Shown one piece after another: positions 26,908-35,831 of a DNA stretch of 64,000 nucleotides (its first letter is position 1; every line of letters starts with the position of its first letter). Under the pieces are notes generated by a model. It was not told the origin of the DNA, made no database searches, and was given only the letters and a program-made list of their open reading frames with translations. Source of the stretch: Candidatus Goldiibacteriota bacterium HGW-Goldbacteria-1 (lineage in GTDB: Bacteria > Oederibacteriota > PGYV01); the NCBI GenBank assembly GCA_002839855.1, contig PGYV01000002.1, positions 187,191-251,190 of the forward strand. Direction: 5' to 3'. The translations under genes and the position numbers were made by a program.

Positions 26908-27140
26908 ACCAATTGTGGCAGGGGTAATATAAAAGGAAGCGGAGGGAAGATGGAATTGGGAGCAAAAAATCGTTTTTCGTTTCTGCCTGTTATCAACAAC
27001 AACTTCCCTAAAACTATGTTAAGTTTTGCCTATTTCGCGAATTTATATTCAAATTCCAAACGCAAGGGTATGGATAATAACGAGTTTTTTGTTCTGATTT
27101 CAAGGTCTGGTATGAGATTATTATTTTGAATTAGGGAGGT
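26908..27140 (+). other. Conserved 5' leader, copy A
   Basis: About 105 bp after the promoter match copy D (32900-33005) with three differences by eye: C/A, G/T, and one A missing from the A run. The 3' part (TTTCAAGGTCTGGTATGAG, 27099-27117) matches the 3' parts of copies C and D and more weakly B. It precedes the 27149 gene. It could be a duplicated promoter region, a regulatory RNA or a remnant of a mobile repeat. Confidence 0.6.
26950..27129 (+). CDS. Possible 59-codon upstream ORF in leader A (MELGAK...)
   Basis: ATG 26950 follows GGAGGG at ideal spacing and is open to the TGA at 27127-27129, 19 bases before the next gene. The product begins MELGAKNRFSFLPVINNN and is not recognised. The leader copy upstream of the GHKL ATPase has the same start site and the same first six codons, but loses one A of the A run, shifts frame and stops after 20 codons. 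That argues for a leader peptide or decay rather than a conserved protein. Confidence 0.3.
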   Translation: MELGAKNRFSFLPVINNNFPKTMLSFAYFANLYSNSKRKGMDNNEFFVLISRSGMRLLF

Positions 27141-27148
27141 TTTTGCGA

Positions 27149-28405
27149 ATGGCTAAAAATATTTCTTTTATAAGTATGCTGCGAGTAGTTGTTCGATTAC
27201 ATTCTAAAGGTATTGTCTGCGCGTTTTTATTAATTTCAGTATCAACTATGGTATGCATTTCCTGTTCCAGACACTTAAGCCCGCCTGCTATTTCAACATC
27301 TCCGGTAACGCAGGTTCCAACTGCGGCTATTTCGGGTACTGTCTCTGCTGCGGCTTCTCATACTTTTACAAATACAGATACACCTGTTGTTTTTTACACA
27401 AATACAGAAACAAGTACGTTTACAATGACAGATACATTTACACCAACTCGAACGGCAACAAATACCAAAACTCCTATTCCAACACTGTCTTCGGCGCAGA
27501 TAATAGCCACGCAGACTGTAGTTGCGGAAATGGTGGCAGTCCCCGGGGGTACGTTTACGCAGGCGGATTCATATGGAAATTACAGTTTCGTTCACACAAT
27601 TTCACCATTTAAGATTGCAAAATATGAACTTACTTATGATCTTTGGTATAAAGTGTATGATTGGTCCAGACAATCGGGTAATTATGTATATGCAAGTAAT
27701 TACAGTGTCAGTGAAGGTTTTATAGGAACAACTAAACAACCGACCAACGCGAGATTTCAACCGGCTTATGGCATGTCCTGGTATGATGCAATCATTTGGT
27801 GTAATGCTTATAGTGAACTGGCAGGATTGACACCTGTTTACTATAAAGATCCTGCATTTCTTATTCCGCATAATGTTTCAAAGATAATATATCCACCAGA
27901 TATTGATCCAACTCCCGGGAGTATTGATTATCCGTATGTGAAATGGGATGCAAATGGATATAGGTTACCTACATATGGAGAATGGCAATACGCGGCAAGG
28001 TATATTGACGGAACCAGTTGGCTTCCAACCAATTACGCAAGTGGAGCGGCGGATTTTGAATATAACAGTTATGCAACAATGGCTGTTGCGTGGTGCGTGG
28101 AAAATTCAGATTATTATACGCATATTGTAGGTTTGTTGATCCCAAATGCACTGGGGATTTATGATATGTCCGGAAATGTTTCAGAGTGGTGTTGGGATTG
28201 GGGTAATACTTATTTCCCGAATACGCCGAAAGTAAATTACAGGGGACCGGATGTCTGTAGCCTGATAAATCCGGGACGAATAATAGCGGGTTCTTATTTT
28301 ACTATCAGTTCTTTTGATTCCGGTGTTCATTATCTCAGTTGGAGTGATTTATTCTATGGGAACATGGGTGGTGCAGTAACAATAAGACTTGTCAGATCAA
28401 ACTGA
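27149..28405 (+). CDS. Thr-rich lipoprotein with formylglycine-generating-enzyme (SUMF1) fold
   Basis: ATG 27149 follows GGGAGG. The N-terminus is a long signal with a possible lipobox (CISC). Residues about 50-115 are a Thr/Ser/Pro linker like that of the 7446 protein. The rest is a sulfatase-modifying-factor domain: EMVAVPGGTFTQ, IAKYELTYDLWYKVYDWSRQ, AYGMSWYDAIIWCNAYS, GYRLPTYGEWQYAAR, GIYDMSGNVSEWCWDWG and a final IRLVRS. The Cys pair of true formylglycine-generating enzymes, expected in the strand after the GGSY-like segment, is absent (AGSYFTISSFDSGV). It is therefore more likely a binding or structural FGE-fold protein than a catalytic one. No sulfatase is nearby. Base composition is more AT-rich than the ATPase operon. 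Confidence 0.8.
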   Translation: MAKNISFISMLRVVVRLHSKGIVCAFLLISVSTMVCISCSRHLSPPAISTSPVTQVPTAAISGTVSAAASHTFTNTDTPVVFYTNTETSTFTMTDTFTPTRTATNTKTPIPTLSSAQIIATQTVVAEMVAVPGGTFTQADSYGNYSFVHTISPFKIAKYELTYDLWYKVYDWSRQSGNYVYASNYSVSEGFIGTTKQPTNARFQPAYGMSWYDAIIWCNAYSELAGLTPVYYKDPAFLIPHNVSKIIYPPDIDPTPGSIDYPYVKWDANGYRLPTYGEWQYAARYIDGTSWLPTNYASGAADFEYNSYATMAVAWCVENSDYYTHIVGLLIPNALGIYDMSGNVSEWCWDWGNTYFPNTPKVNYRGPDVCSLINPGRIIAGSYFTISSFDSGVHYLSWSDLFYGNMGGAVTIRLVRSN

Positions 28406-28457
28406 CGGTGTTTTTTACTTTTAAATCGCGTTTCTAACATATAAAAGGGGTGTTTTG

Positions 28458-29780
28458 ATGAGAGTGGCTGCAATCATACCGGTTTTGATAGTATTAATAG
28501 AGGGATGTACTGCTCACAGAGCGCCGTCACCTGTCACTGCGGTGGTGATTCCTGCTGAAAGTGTTACAGTTACCGCGACATATACTTTGACAGCAGTAAG
28601 CACGCATACGCCTGCGGCTTCTATCAGCCCGACACATACCCCCGCTGCCACTGCCACTGCCACTGCTACTCCGGGATGTTTTGTTGTCACGTTTGCCGAT
28701 CCTAATTTAGAACAACTTATTAGAGCGAAGATTGCTAAGTATAGTGGAGACATATATAACTGTGATCTGGCAGGGATTTATGAAATTGATGTGGTTTTTG
28801 AAATTTATGATTTATCGGGTTTGGAATATTGTACAAATGTAAAATATTTAGATCTTGACTTTTTTAAGGGGAATACTTTAGCGCAGTTGGCTACTATGAA
28901 GCAATTAGTAAATATACACATTCACGGCAAAGGTCAGGTGATAGATATAACGTCATTAAGTGAATGCACGATTTTATCAACGTTAAAACTAATAAACGTT
29001 GACATATCCGGCACTGTAAGTTCAATTAGTAATTTGTTTAATCTGGTGGTTTTAGATCTTGATTCTGAGTCTTTACCAAATCTTTCGGCTTTATCAGCGC
29101 TTACAAAACTTGTATATCTAAGTGTTTCTGCCTCGAATTTAAGTGATATTTCGGCCATTTCGGGATTAACGAATGTAGAGTATTTGGATATTGTTGCCGG
29201 CGGAATTACTTCTTTATCCGTTTTAAGCGGATTAGATTTACGTGAATTTTCATTTACTCATCTCCCAAGATACATAAGAAGGTCAATAGTATCAGATCTT
29301 TCGCCTTTTGCAGGCATGACAAATCTGGAGATTTTTAGAGTGTCGGGTGCTGAAATTACCGATATTTCTCCTTTGTCTAATTGTACGTCTTTGATTAATC
29401 TTACTATTAATGATACGCTTATTACCAACCTTAACGCGTTATCTGCTTTGTCAAATCTTCAAGATGTTACTCTTTGGGAAAATATAAATCTTGATGATAT
29501 AAGCGGCCTTGCAAATTCTAAAAGTATTTCCGACCTTTCTATTATTGGTTCGAAAGTATCAGATATAAGTGCTATATCTACTATGTCTTGTTTATTTTCG
29601 ATTGACCTGCCTAATAATATGATAACGGACATACATCCCATTGTGTTAAATGCGCAGGATAGTTCGTGTGGACAGAGTCCTTATAGTATTTTCTTGACAG
29701 GCAATCCGCTAAGTGCCGCGGCATTAGCAGACATAGAATTGCTTGAAAATACTTACGGGGTAAGTGTCATGTATGAATAA
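28458..29780 (+). CDS. Thr-rich lipoprotein with leucine-rich repeats
   Basis: ATG 28458 follows AAAAGGGG. The lipobox-like sequence is LIEGC near residue 17. A Thr/Pro/Ala linker (residues about 25-75) follows. From about residue 100 the protein is a solenoid of 22-residue leucine-rich repeats of the internalin/SDS22 kind (LSDISAISGLTNVEYLDI, ITDISPLSNCTSLINLTI, VSDISAISTMSCLFSIDLPN), closing with a cap ITDIHPI and GNPLS. Such repeats are protein- or glycan-binding surfaces. It shares its linker type with the neighbouring FGE-fold lipoprotein, suggesting both are displayed at the outer membrane. No enzymatic motif is seen. Confidence 0.8.
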   Translation: MRVAAIIPVLIVLIEGCTAHRAPSPVTAVVIPAESVTVTATYTLTAVSTHTPAASISPTHTPAATATATATPGCFVVTFADPNLEQLIRAKIAKYSGDIYNCDLAGIYEIDVVFEIYDLSGLEYCTNVKYLDLDFFKGNTLAQLATMKQLVNIHIHGKGQVIDITSLSECTILSTLKLINVDISGTVSSISNLFNLVVLDLDSESLPNLSALSALTKLVYLSVSASNLSDISAISGLTNVEYLDIVAGGITSLSVLSGLDLREFSFTHLPRYIRRSIVSDLSPFAGMTNLEIFRVSGAEITDISPLSNCTSLINLTINDTLITNLNALSALSNLQDVTLWENINLDDISGLANSKSISDLSIIGSKVSDISAISTMSCLFSIDLPNNMITDIHPIVLNAQDSSCGQSPYSIFLTGNPLSAAALADIELLENTYGVSVMYE

Positions 29781-29788
29781 AAACGGTG

Positions 29789-29814
29789 GCAGACATTGGA
29801 AGTAAAATGTCTGC
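29789..29814 (+). terminator. Hairpin, possible terminator
   Basis: GCAGACATT (29789-29797) pairs with AATGTCTGC (29806-29814). The following T content is modest (TTGATATTGTTT). Confidence 0.5.
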
Positions 29815-29821
29815 TTGATAT

Positions 29822-29960
29822 TGTTTCCCAAATTGCACTCTAGCTCTTTGTGGGGTAGGTAAAACATATAATTAGGAAAAAGGCATAAGTCTGTCAGGCG
29901 GAAATGGGTTATTAATTATTTATTTCAACTTTAAAGATTTGGTATGGGCACTTTAATACT
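29822..29960 (+). other. Conserved 5' leader, copy B
   Basis: The segment from TCTTTGTGGGGTAGGTAAAA to GTCTGTCAGGCGGAAAT matches copy C (31470-31530) over about 65 bp. CATATAAT at 29865-29872 is a good -10 without a good -35. The end (TTTAAAGATTTGGTATGGG, 29931-29949) is a diverged form of the 3' motif of the other copies. It precedes the 29982 TPR gene. Confidence 0.5.
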
Positions 29961-29981
29961 ATATTTATGCGGGAGGCTGAT

Positions 29982-30818
29982 ATGCGGCTGAATCGTTATT
30001 TTTTTGTTATGTTTTTTGTGTTTATATTTGTTATTTCCGCGCAGTCAAAAGATGCTGCTTATTATATGAAAGCGGGAATAGAAAGGGATGGTTCAGGAGA
30101 TGATAGAGGAGCTTTAAAAAATTATAATCAGGTTATTAAATTAGATCCTTCAAATGCAAAGGCGTATTCGTACCGCGGTGTAATTGAAGAAAGAGCCGGC
30201 AAGTTAAAAGAAGCGCTTATTGATTTTGATAAAGCGGTGGCTTTAGATCCTGATTTTGCGGATGCACATTTTAACAGGGGTGTAGTATTAGATAAACTTA
30301 AGCAATATGAAAAGGCCTTAAAAGCATATGATAAAGCAATAGAATTAGAACCCAAAATGGCATCTGCATACTTTAACCGTGGAAATGTAAAAGTTTCTAT
30401 TAATAACCTTAAATCAGCAATAAAAGATTACAGCATGGCAATACAAATTAATCCCAAATATATCGGCGCATATTATAACAGAGGCAGTGCCAGAGATAAA
30501 AATGGAGAGTTAAAATTGGCTTTGGCAGATTTTGATGAGATACTTAAATTAAATGAAAATATAGCAGAAGCATATGTTAAACGCGGAAAAATCAAAATGA
30601 AACTAAACGACTATAACGGAGCAGTTGATGATTTTAGTGTTTTGATAACAGGTTATCAGGGGCCGCCTGATGAGTATATTTCTGAATTGTACTTTCTTCG
30701 CGGTTTTTGTTTTGAGAAACTGGCTAAATATAAAAATGCAATACGCGATTTTGAACTGTCAGCGGAATTTGGTTCGGCAGATGCAAAAGAACATCTGGTC
30801 AATTTAAAAGGGAAGTAA
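29982..30818 (+). CDS. Exported TPR protein
   Basis: ATG 29982 was preferred over 29967 because GGGAGG (29971-29976) lies between them. Signal peptide RLNRYFFVMFFVFIFVISAQS. The mature protein is almost entirely tetratricopeptide repeats: about seven 34-residue units such as GALKNYNQVIKLDPSNAKAY, YEKALKAYDKAIELEPKMAS and LKSAIKDYSMAIQINPKYIG. It acts as a periplasmic protein-protein scaffold; the partner is unknown. It lies with a DUF4234 protein and another TPR protein. Confidence 0.8.
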   Translation: MRLNRYFFVMFFVFIFVISAQSKDAAYYMKAGIERDGSGDDRGALKNYNQVIKLDPSNAKAYSYRGVIEERAGKLKEALIDFDKAVALDPDFADAHFNRGVVLDKLKQYEKALKAYDKAIELEPKMASAYFNRGNVKVSINNLKSAIKDYSMAIQINPKYIGAYYNRGSARDKNGELKLALADFDEILKLNENIAEAYVKRGKIKMKLNDYNGAVDDFSVLITGYQGPPDEYISELYFLRGFCFEKLAKYKNAIRDFELSAEFGSADAKEHLVNLKGK

Positions 30819-30867
30819 AACGTGTCTTAACTCTTGCATGGCAGGGTGAAAACGTAACAGGAGAATG

Positions 30868-31413
30868 ATGGCGAATAAAAAGCGGATTTCTGCGGATAAA
30901 ACTAAAAAGAGAGCAAAAAAAGCAGATAAAACGAAGGCAAAAAAGGCCATACCCGCGGTTAAACCGCCGGGGCAAAACCGCGGCGTTGCCATAAAGAAAA
31001 CGCCTGTTTTGCTTGTAATACTTTTTCAGTTAATTACTCTTGGTATTTATTATCCTATATGGTTTTTGCGCAGGATGAAAAGTTTTAATAAAATGGCAAA
31101 AATTACAGGGGAAGTGGAAATATCCAAAGCGGCGCTAGTCTTTGCACTGGTTCTTGAAATTTTATCTGCGGTTGCGGTGCTATTTGGTTCACGTGCGGGT
31201 ATTTTTTCACTTATTACATTTATTTTGCTCACAGTTCAGGCTTTTAGAAGCAGAAGGATTATGGTTTCGTACCAGAAGATGCATAAAATAAAACTGGTAA
31301 TGCCGGGTTTAGCGGTATTTTTTATTTCACCGTATTATCTGCAGTATGAGATTAACAGATTGAATATTAAGATAGGGACAAGGCGTAAAAAAAATACCCG
31401 TATCAGATCATAG
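30868..31413 (+). CDS. DUF4234-like membrane protein with Lys-rich N-terminus
   Basis: The second of two adjacent ATGs (30868) was chosen for its spacing from AGGAG. The first 50 residues are strongly basic (KKRAKKADKTKAKKA). After that a membrane domain begins with LITLGIYYPIWFLRRMKSFN, the Gly-Ile-Tyr-x3-Trp-Phe pattern of DUF4234. Two more hydrophobic segments follow (ALVFALVLEILSAVAVLFG, LVMPGLAVFFISPYYLQYEIN). The family has no known function. The basic tail might bind nucleic acid or phospholipid; that is speculation. Confidence 0.7.
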   Translation: MANKKRISADKTKKRAKKADKTKAKKAIPAVKPPGQNRGVAIKKTPVLLVILFQLITLGIYYPIWFLRRMKSFNKMAKITGEVEISKAALVFALVLEILSAVAVLFGSRAGIFSLITFILLTVQAFRSRRIMVSYQKMHKIKLVMPGLAVFFISPYYLQYEINRLNIKIGTRRKKNTRIRS

Positions 31414-31449
31414 GATAAGAAAGCATAAATTTTATTGTGTAATATTTTA

Positions 31450-31605
31450 TTCCGAACTGCAGTTTCGTTCTTTGTGTGGCAGGGTAAAACATATAATAAT
31501 AAAATGGCATAAGCCTGTCAGACGGAAATTATCTTCCGGGACGGTTTTACTTTCTGGTTTCAAGATCCGGTACGGGTTATTATATTGCTGTTATGAAAAT
31601 CGAGA
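31450..31605 (+). other. Conserved 5' leader, copy C
   Basis: It shares TTTGTGTGGCAGGGTAAAAC and GGCATAAGCCTGTCAGACGG with copy B. It shares GGTTTTACTTTCT plus TTTCAAGATCCGGTACGGG (31540-31576) with copy D, nearly base for base. TATAAT lies at 31492-31497. It precedes the 31621 TPR gene. Confidence 0.55.
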
Positions 31606-31620
31606 TACAGGAGGGTATGA

Positions 31621-32823
31621 ATGAAGAATATTTTAATAACGTTTATATTTTTGGTTATGGGCATTATTCCTGCCATTGCTTTGGAAAAACCGAATAATTC
31701 CAAGGCTGTAGATGAAAAGATGGAAAAGATAAGGACGATGGAAGATAAAACGATTCAAATGAAACTCGGCAGGTCATATATCGCAGAACTGGATGGTATG
31801 ATTCAAAAAGACGCCAAAAATCCTGAACTTTTCTATAAAAAAGGAAATGTTTATTTTTATATAGAGGATGATGCAAACGCCATAAAGTTCTTTTCCGAGG
31901 CCATTTCTCTGTCTCCTGCGGTTTCTGTTTATCACTTTAAAAAAGGAATATCACTGTATTATCTTAGGGACATTGACGGTTCCATAAAAGAGTTAAAAAC
32001 ATCAGCTGAGTTGGATAAGAAGTGCGAAGAATGTTTTTATGAGTTGGGCTGCAGATACTCTGAAAAAGATGATTTTGCGAACGCTGAAGCGGCTTTTAAA
32101 TCGGCGCTCAGGATAAATCCGGAATTTCCGGATGCTATGTCGAAGCTTGGCGGATTATATGCGGAAAAGAGAATGTATGAAAAAGCACTTCCGTTTTTCA
32201 GGGAAATAGTTAAACGCAGGCCTGAAAATGTAAGTGATTTATATAACCTGGGGGTGGTACTGCAGCAGCTAAGGAATAATAAAGAGGCAGCAGACTGTTT
32301 TTCGGCTGTTGTCAAGAAAAACAAAGAAGACTGGCAGGCGATAGCAAAACTTTTACAGATAAGCCAGTCAGCTGACCGCGATGAAGAAGTGAATAAATAT
32401 ATGAAAATGCTTTTTGCGCTATATAGGGCGGGAAAAGTAGGTAAGGATTCATTTTGCAGGGAACAAATATGGGCTGGTGATGTACAGATAGTAGTTATGC
32501 AGGCCTTTGAGTTAAAAGGCGAATTTGCCAAACCGTATGTATTTCTTTTGACCGACTCTAAGACAGGCAGGACGCTTTATGAACTTAGTCTGGAGTCGTT
32601 TGAAGCAGACACGCAGATTGCCAGAGAGACCGGACAGATAAAAAAAGATGAGAGGGTATATACGTATGATTATCATGATACTTCTGACGGTGATTTTCAC
32701 GGTACTCTTGGGATAGTGAACAAAAAACCGGAATATAAGAAATTAAGGAAAATTATGCTTGGATTTGTTGATAGCAAAAATAAAGGAACACTTAAATTTG
32801 TAAGTTCTACCGTTACAAAATGA
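31621..32823 (+). CDS. Exported TPR protein with unassigned C-terminal domain
   Basis: Signal peptide MKNILITFIFLVMGIIPAIA. Residues about 75-265 contain five to six TPR units (ELFYKKGNVYFYIEDDANAI, ANAEAAFKSALRINPEFPDA, YEKALPFFREIVKRRPENVS). Residues about 280-400 form a separate beta-rich domain starting EQIWAGDVQIVVMQAFEL, with Phe/Tyr-rich strands (YELSLESFEADTQIAR, RVYTYDYHDTSDGDFHG). I do not recognise that domain. GGAGG lies six bases upstream of the ATG. Leader copy C precedes the gene. Confidence 0.75.
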   Translation: MKNILITFIFLVMGIIPAIALEKPNNSKAVDEKMEKIRTMEDKTIQMKLGRSYIAELDGMIQKDAKNPELFYKKGNVYFYIEDDANAIKFFSEAISLSPAVSVYHFKKGISLYYLRDIDGSIKELKTSAELDKKCEECFYELGCRYSEKDDFANAEAAFKSALRINPEFPDAMSKLGGLYAEKRMYEKALPFFREIVKRRPENVSDLYNLGVVLQQLRNNKEAADCFSAVVKKNKEDWQAIAKLLQISQSADRDEEVNKYMKMLFALYRAGKVGKDSFCREQIWAGDVQIVVMQAFELKGEFAKPYVFLLTDSKTGRTLYELSLESFEADTQIARETGQIKKDERVYTYDYHDTSDGDFHGTLGIVNKKPEYKKLRKIMLGFVDSKNKGTLKFVSSTVTK

Positions 32824-32870
32824 ATTTAACAGGATTGACCCCGAGCTGCTGCTTTTAATAAAAAATACCA

Positions 32871-32899
32871 TTGCCAAATACCTGTTATCGCCATATAAT
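32871..32899 (+). promoter_or_regulatory. Promoter of leader copy D (GHKL/DGQHR locus)
   Basis: TTGCCA (32871-32876) and TATAAT (32894-32899) are separated by 17 bp, identical boxes and spacing to 26879-26907. Confidence 0.65.
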
Positions 32900-33116
32900 A
32901 CCAATTGTGGAAGGGGTAATATAAAAGGAATCGGAGGGAAGATGGAATTGGGAGCAAAAATCGTTTTTCGTTTCTGCCTGTTATCAACAACAACTTCACA
33001 ATAACTTTGTTTATTTTTGCCTATTTTGCGAATCTAAATTCGATTTCCAAAAGCAAAGTTATGAATAATTACTTGGTTTTACTTTCTACTTTCAAGGTCC
33101 GGCACGGGTTATTATT
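32900..33116 (+). other. Conserved 5' leader, copy D
   Basis: Nearly identical to copy A for about 105 bp. It contains a 20-codon ORF (32942-33004, MELGAKIVFR...) behind GGAGGG. The 3' end carries TTTCAAGGTCCGGCACGGG (33090-33108), shared with copy C. The 359 bp between 32824 and 33182 hold only this leader and its promoter. Confidence 0.6.
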
Positions 33117-33182
33117 CATAAATTATGTAAGTTGTAATAGTAAATAGTTTATATAAAATGGTTTTGTATGGAGGCGGAGTAT

Positions 33183-35594
33183 ATGAGTAACGAAGATTTA
33201 TTCTGGGAGTTTTATCGTGCGTCTGGAGAAAATGAAATTCATAATATTCTTGAAAAACACGATTTAATGAATAACAATTCTTTTTGGTTTCCATATGGGG
33301 GTAAGACGATTGATGATAGAAATAATTTTGGTACGTTTGAAAGTCAGCAAGCAAATCCGATACCCGCTTTAATAGAAAAAATTACAAATTCTATTGACTC
33401 GCTATTGATGTTAAAATGCATAGAAAATGGTGTTGATCCGAAAAGTAAACTAGCTCCTAAGACAATGGAAGAGGCGATAGAAAAATATTTTAACATAAAA
33501 GATGGCGATTTTAGTGAGATAGGTAGAAATGTTAGGCGAAATATAGCTGAAGAAATACAAGTGATAGCTACTGGTGACAAACAAAGTCCTGACATTACTG
33601 TATATGATTGCGGCGAAGGTCAGTTACCAGAGAAGTTTAAAGATACATTTGTTTCGTTGTTGAAAGGAAATAAGAATGATGTACCATTTGTTCAAGGTAA
33701 ATATAATATGGGTTCAACTGGAGCGGTAATTTTCTGTGGTAATAAGAAATATCAATTGATTGGGTCGAAATTAAATAAAACTATTGGTAGTTCTGAAAGT
33801 CCATTTGGATTTACATTAGTGCGTAGGCATCCATTAACGGAAGAAGAAGAAAGCAAATATAAAAGTAGTTGGTATGAATATTTGGTTATTGAAAATGAAA
33901 TACCAAGCTTTAATTGTGGCGAACTTGATTTAGGTCTGTATAATAGAAAATTCGAGTGTGGTTCAATTATTAAAATGTTTTCATATGGATTGCCAAGAGG
34001 GGCTCGTTCATCTGTGGTATGGGATTTGTGGAGAGAATTGAATCAGTTTCTATATCATCCAGCACTGCCGTTTCTTGTTTATGAAAAAAGAGGATATGAT
34101 AATAAAACTCCGTCAAAACTAGTTCTTGGTAATAAGATCCGGTTAATTCTTGATGAAAGAGACAAAAAAGAAAAAACGATAACTACAAAAATCATTGATG
34201 AAAGATTTGGTGAAATTCCAATAGAAGTTCATGTGTTTAAAAATGATGTGAATCAAACTGAGTTTATCAACGGCAAAGCATTGATTTTTACTGTAAATGG
34301 ACAGGTTCAGGGTTATGAAAAAAGAAACTTTATTTCAAGTGAGTTAAATTTCCCTATGTTGAAAGATCATATGCTTGTTAGGGTTGATTGTACAAATATA
34401 AGGACTTCTATACGAACGGATTTATTTAAGTCTTCTAGAGATAGATTGAATGAAAGTGTTTTAACGGAAGAATTTCTTGATAAAATTATAAATGTTTTAA
34501 AAGGCAATGAAGAATTAAGGAAAATTAACCAGGAAAGAAAGAATTCTATTTTACGACAAAATGCAGATGATAAGAAGTTATTTGAAGATATTATAACAAG
34601 AATGCCTCTGCAAAATGATTTTATTAAAATGTTTACACAGTCAAATGATTTTAATTTTGATCTTAAAAATATAAATAAGAAACATGATAGGACTGATTCG
34701 TCTGATGGAAGTGAGAAAACTAAAAAGCCGATTGAGTCGAAAAGATTTCCTTCGATTTTCAAAGTTCAATTAAAAGATAATAACAATAAAGATAAAATTA
34801 AGACAATACCCATAAACGGAAAAGGTGTTATCAATTTTGAAACCGATGTTGAAGATGAGTATTTGTTTAGGCCTAAAGATAAAGGCGAACTAAGAATTGG
34901 AATATTAAATTATAAAAGCAATAATGCCGACGGTGGAACGGAAGCAAAGCCAACCAAGATTGAAGAACTATTGGATGTCACTCTTAGCGGACCAACGGAT
35001 AATGCAATTAAAGCGACTTTTGAACCTAAGGCGAAATTAAATGTTGGTGATGAAATTCAAATAAGCACTACGCTAACATCTCCTTCGGGGGATTTGGAAT
35101 GTATTTTCTACATTAAAATTATAGATCCTCAGAATTTGCAAGATAATAATTCAAAGAATAAAGACAAAGAAAGTCTTAACCTACCTTTGCCAATAAAAGT
35201 ATTTGAAAACAAAGACAAAGACGATGATAGGACGTGGAGTGATTATGGTTGGGATGGCAATGATATTGTAAAGATAATAACTGATAATGAAAATAAAGAA
35301 AAAAAATTGATTGAGGGTATAGCGATAAATATGGACAGTTTTGTAATCAAAAGATATATTTCTAAAAATAAAGTTATTACTTCAAGTGATCTGGTATTAA
35401 CAAAGAATAGATACTTCCTTTCTGTTTATTGGCATAGTATTTTTCTGTTTAAATTTCTTGAGAATATTTTTAAAGCCGAAGAATATCAAGAATTACCAGA
35501 AGATGTTGAGGAGATAGTAGCGCAATTGATGCAGTTTTATTCAGAATTTTTATTATCTTTTGGTATGTTAGGAGAGAGTTTAAATCAGGATTAA
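33183..35594 (+). CDS. GHKL (HSP90/MORC-like) ATPase, candidate defence component
   Basis: ATG 33183 was chosen because GGAGG (33170-33174) lies eight bases upstream; the ATG at 33168 overlaps it. The 803-residue protein starts with a Bergerat-fold ATPase: N-box ALIEKITNSIDSLL (Glu65, Asn69, Asp72), G1 box ITVYDCGEG (142-146) and lid/G2 box GKYNMGSTGAVIF (172-184). The S5-like transducer region follows to about residue 430 (HMLVRVDCTNIRTSIRTDLFK). A charged middle and a beta-rich C-terminal half (DVTLSGPTDNAIKATFEP, ITTLTSPSGDLE-type strands) come next. This layout resembles the MORC-like ATPases found in bacterial restriction-type operons. The gene is far more AT-rich than the flanking core genes. 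It is followed by a DGQHR-GIY-YIG gene. Role in defence is inferred. Confidence 0.75.
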   Translation: MSNEDLFWEFYRASGENEIHNILEKHDLMNNNSFWFPYGGKTIDDRNNFGTFESQQANPIPALIEKITNSIDSLLMLKCIENGVDPKSKLAPKTMEEAIEKYFNIKDGDFSEIGRNVRRNIAEEIQVIATGDKQSPDITVYDCGEGQLPEKFKDTFVSLLKGNKNDVPFVQGKYNMGSTGAVIFCGNKKYQLIGSKLNKTIGSSESPFGFTLVRRHPLTEEEESKYKSSWYEYLVIENEIPSFNCGELDLGLYNRKFECGSIIKMFSYGLPRGARSSVVWDLWRELNQFLYHPALPFLVYEKRGYDNKTPSKLVLGNKIRLILDERDKKEKTITTKIIDERFGEIPIEVHVFKNDVNQTEFINGKALIFTVNGQVQGYEKRNFISSELNFPMLKDHMLVRVDCTNIRTSIRTDLFKSSRDRLNESVLTEEFLDKIINVLKGNEELRKINQERKNSILRQNADDKKLFEDIITRMPLQNDFIKMFTQSNDFNFDLKNINKKHDRTDSSDGSEKTKKPIESKRFPSIFKVQLKDNNNKDKIKTIPINGKGVINFETDVEDEYLFRPKDKGELRIGILNYKSNNADGGTEAKPTKIEELLDVTLSGPTDNAIKATFEPKAKLNVGDEIQISTTLTSPSGDLECIFYIKIIDPQNLQDNNSKNKDKESLNLPLPIKVFENKDKDDDRTWSDYGWDGNDIVKIITDNENKEKKLIEGIAINMDSFVIKRYISKNKVITSSDLVLTKNRYFLSVYWHSIFLFKFLENIFKAEEYQELPEDVEEIVAQLMQFYSEFLLSFGMLGESLNQD

Positions 35595-35630
35595 TTAATA
35601 TGGAATCTAAATAAGGAACAGAAAGATAAA

Positions 35631-35660
35631 TTGACAGTAGAAATGCACAAAGCTTATAAT
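35631..35660 (+). promoter_or_regulatory. Consensus promoter for the DGQHR-GIY-YIG gene
   Basis: TTGACA (35631-35636) and TATAAT (35655-35660) are separated by 18 bp. A leader of about 165 bp follows before the ATG at 35832, so the second gene can be expressed independently. Confidence 0.7.
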
Positions 35661-35831
35661 TACATTAATGTTTTAGGGAGTAATTATATAGCAATATGAC
35701 ATTCGAAATAACATTAAGAAAGAGTTCTAAAACTTATTTTTCAAAACGAATAGATCCAAAAGAAAAAATTCTTATTTATCAGATAGAATGTGATTTTATT
35801 CGAAAGTATAAAATTTGGAGGTTTATTAAAT

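Noticed and set aside
27149-28405. Call as an active formylglycine-generating enzyme
   Set aside because: The Cys pair expected after the GGSY-like strand is absent and there is no sulfatase gene nearby.
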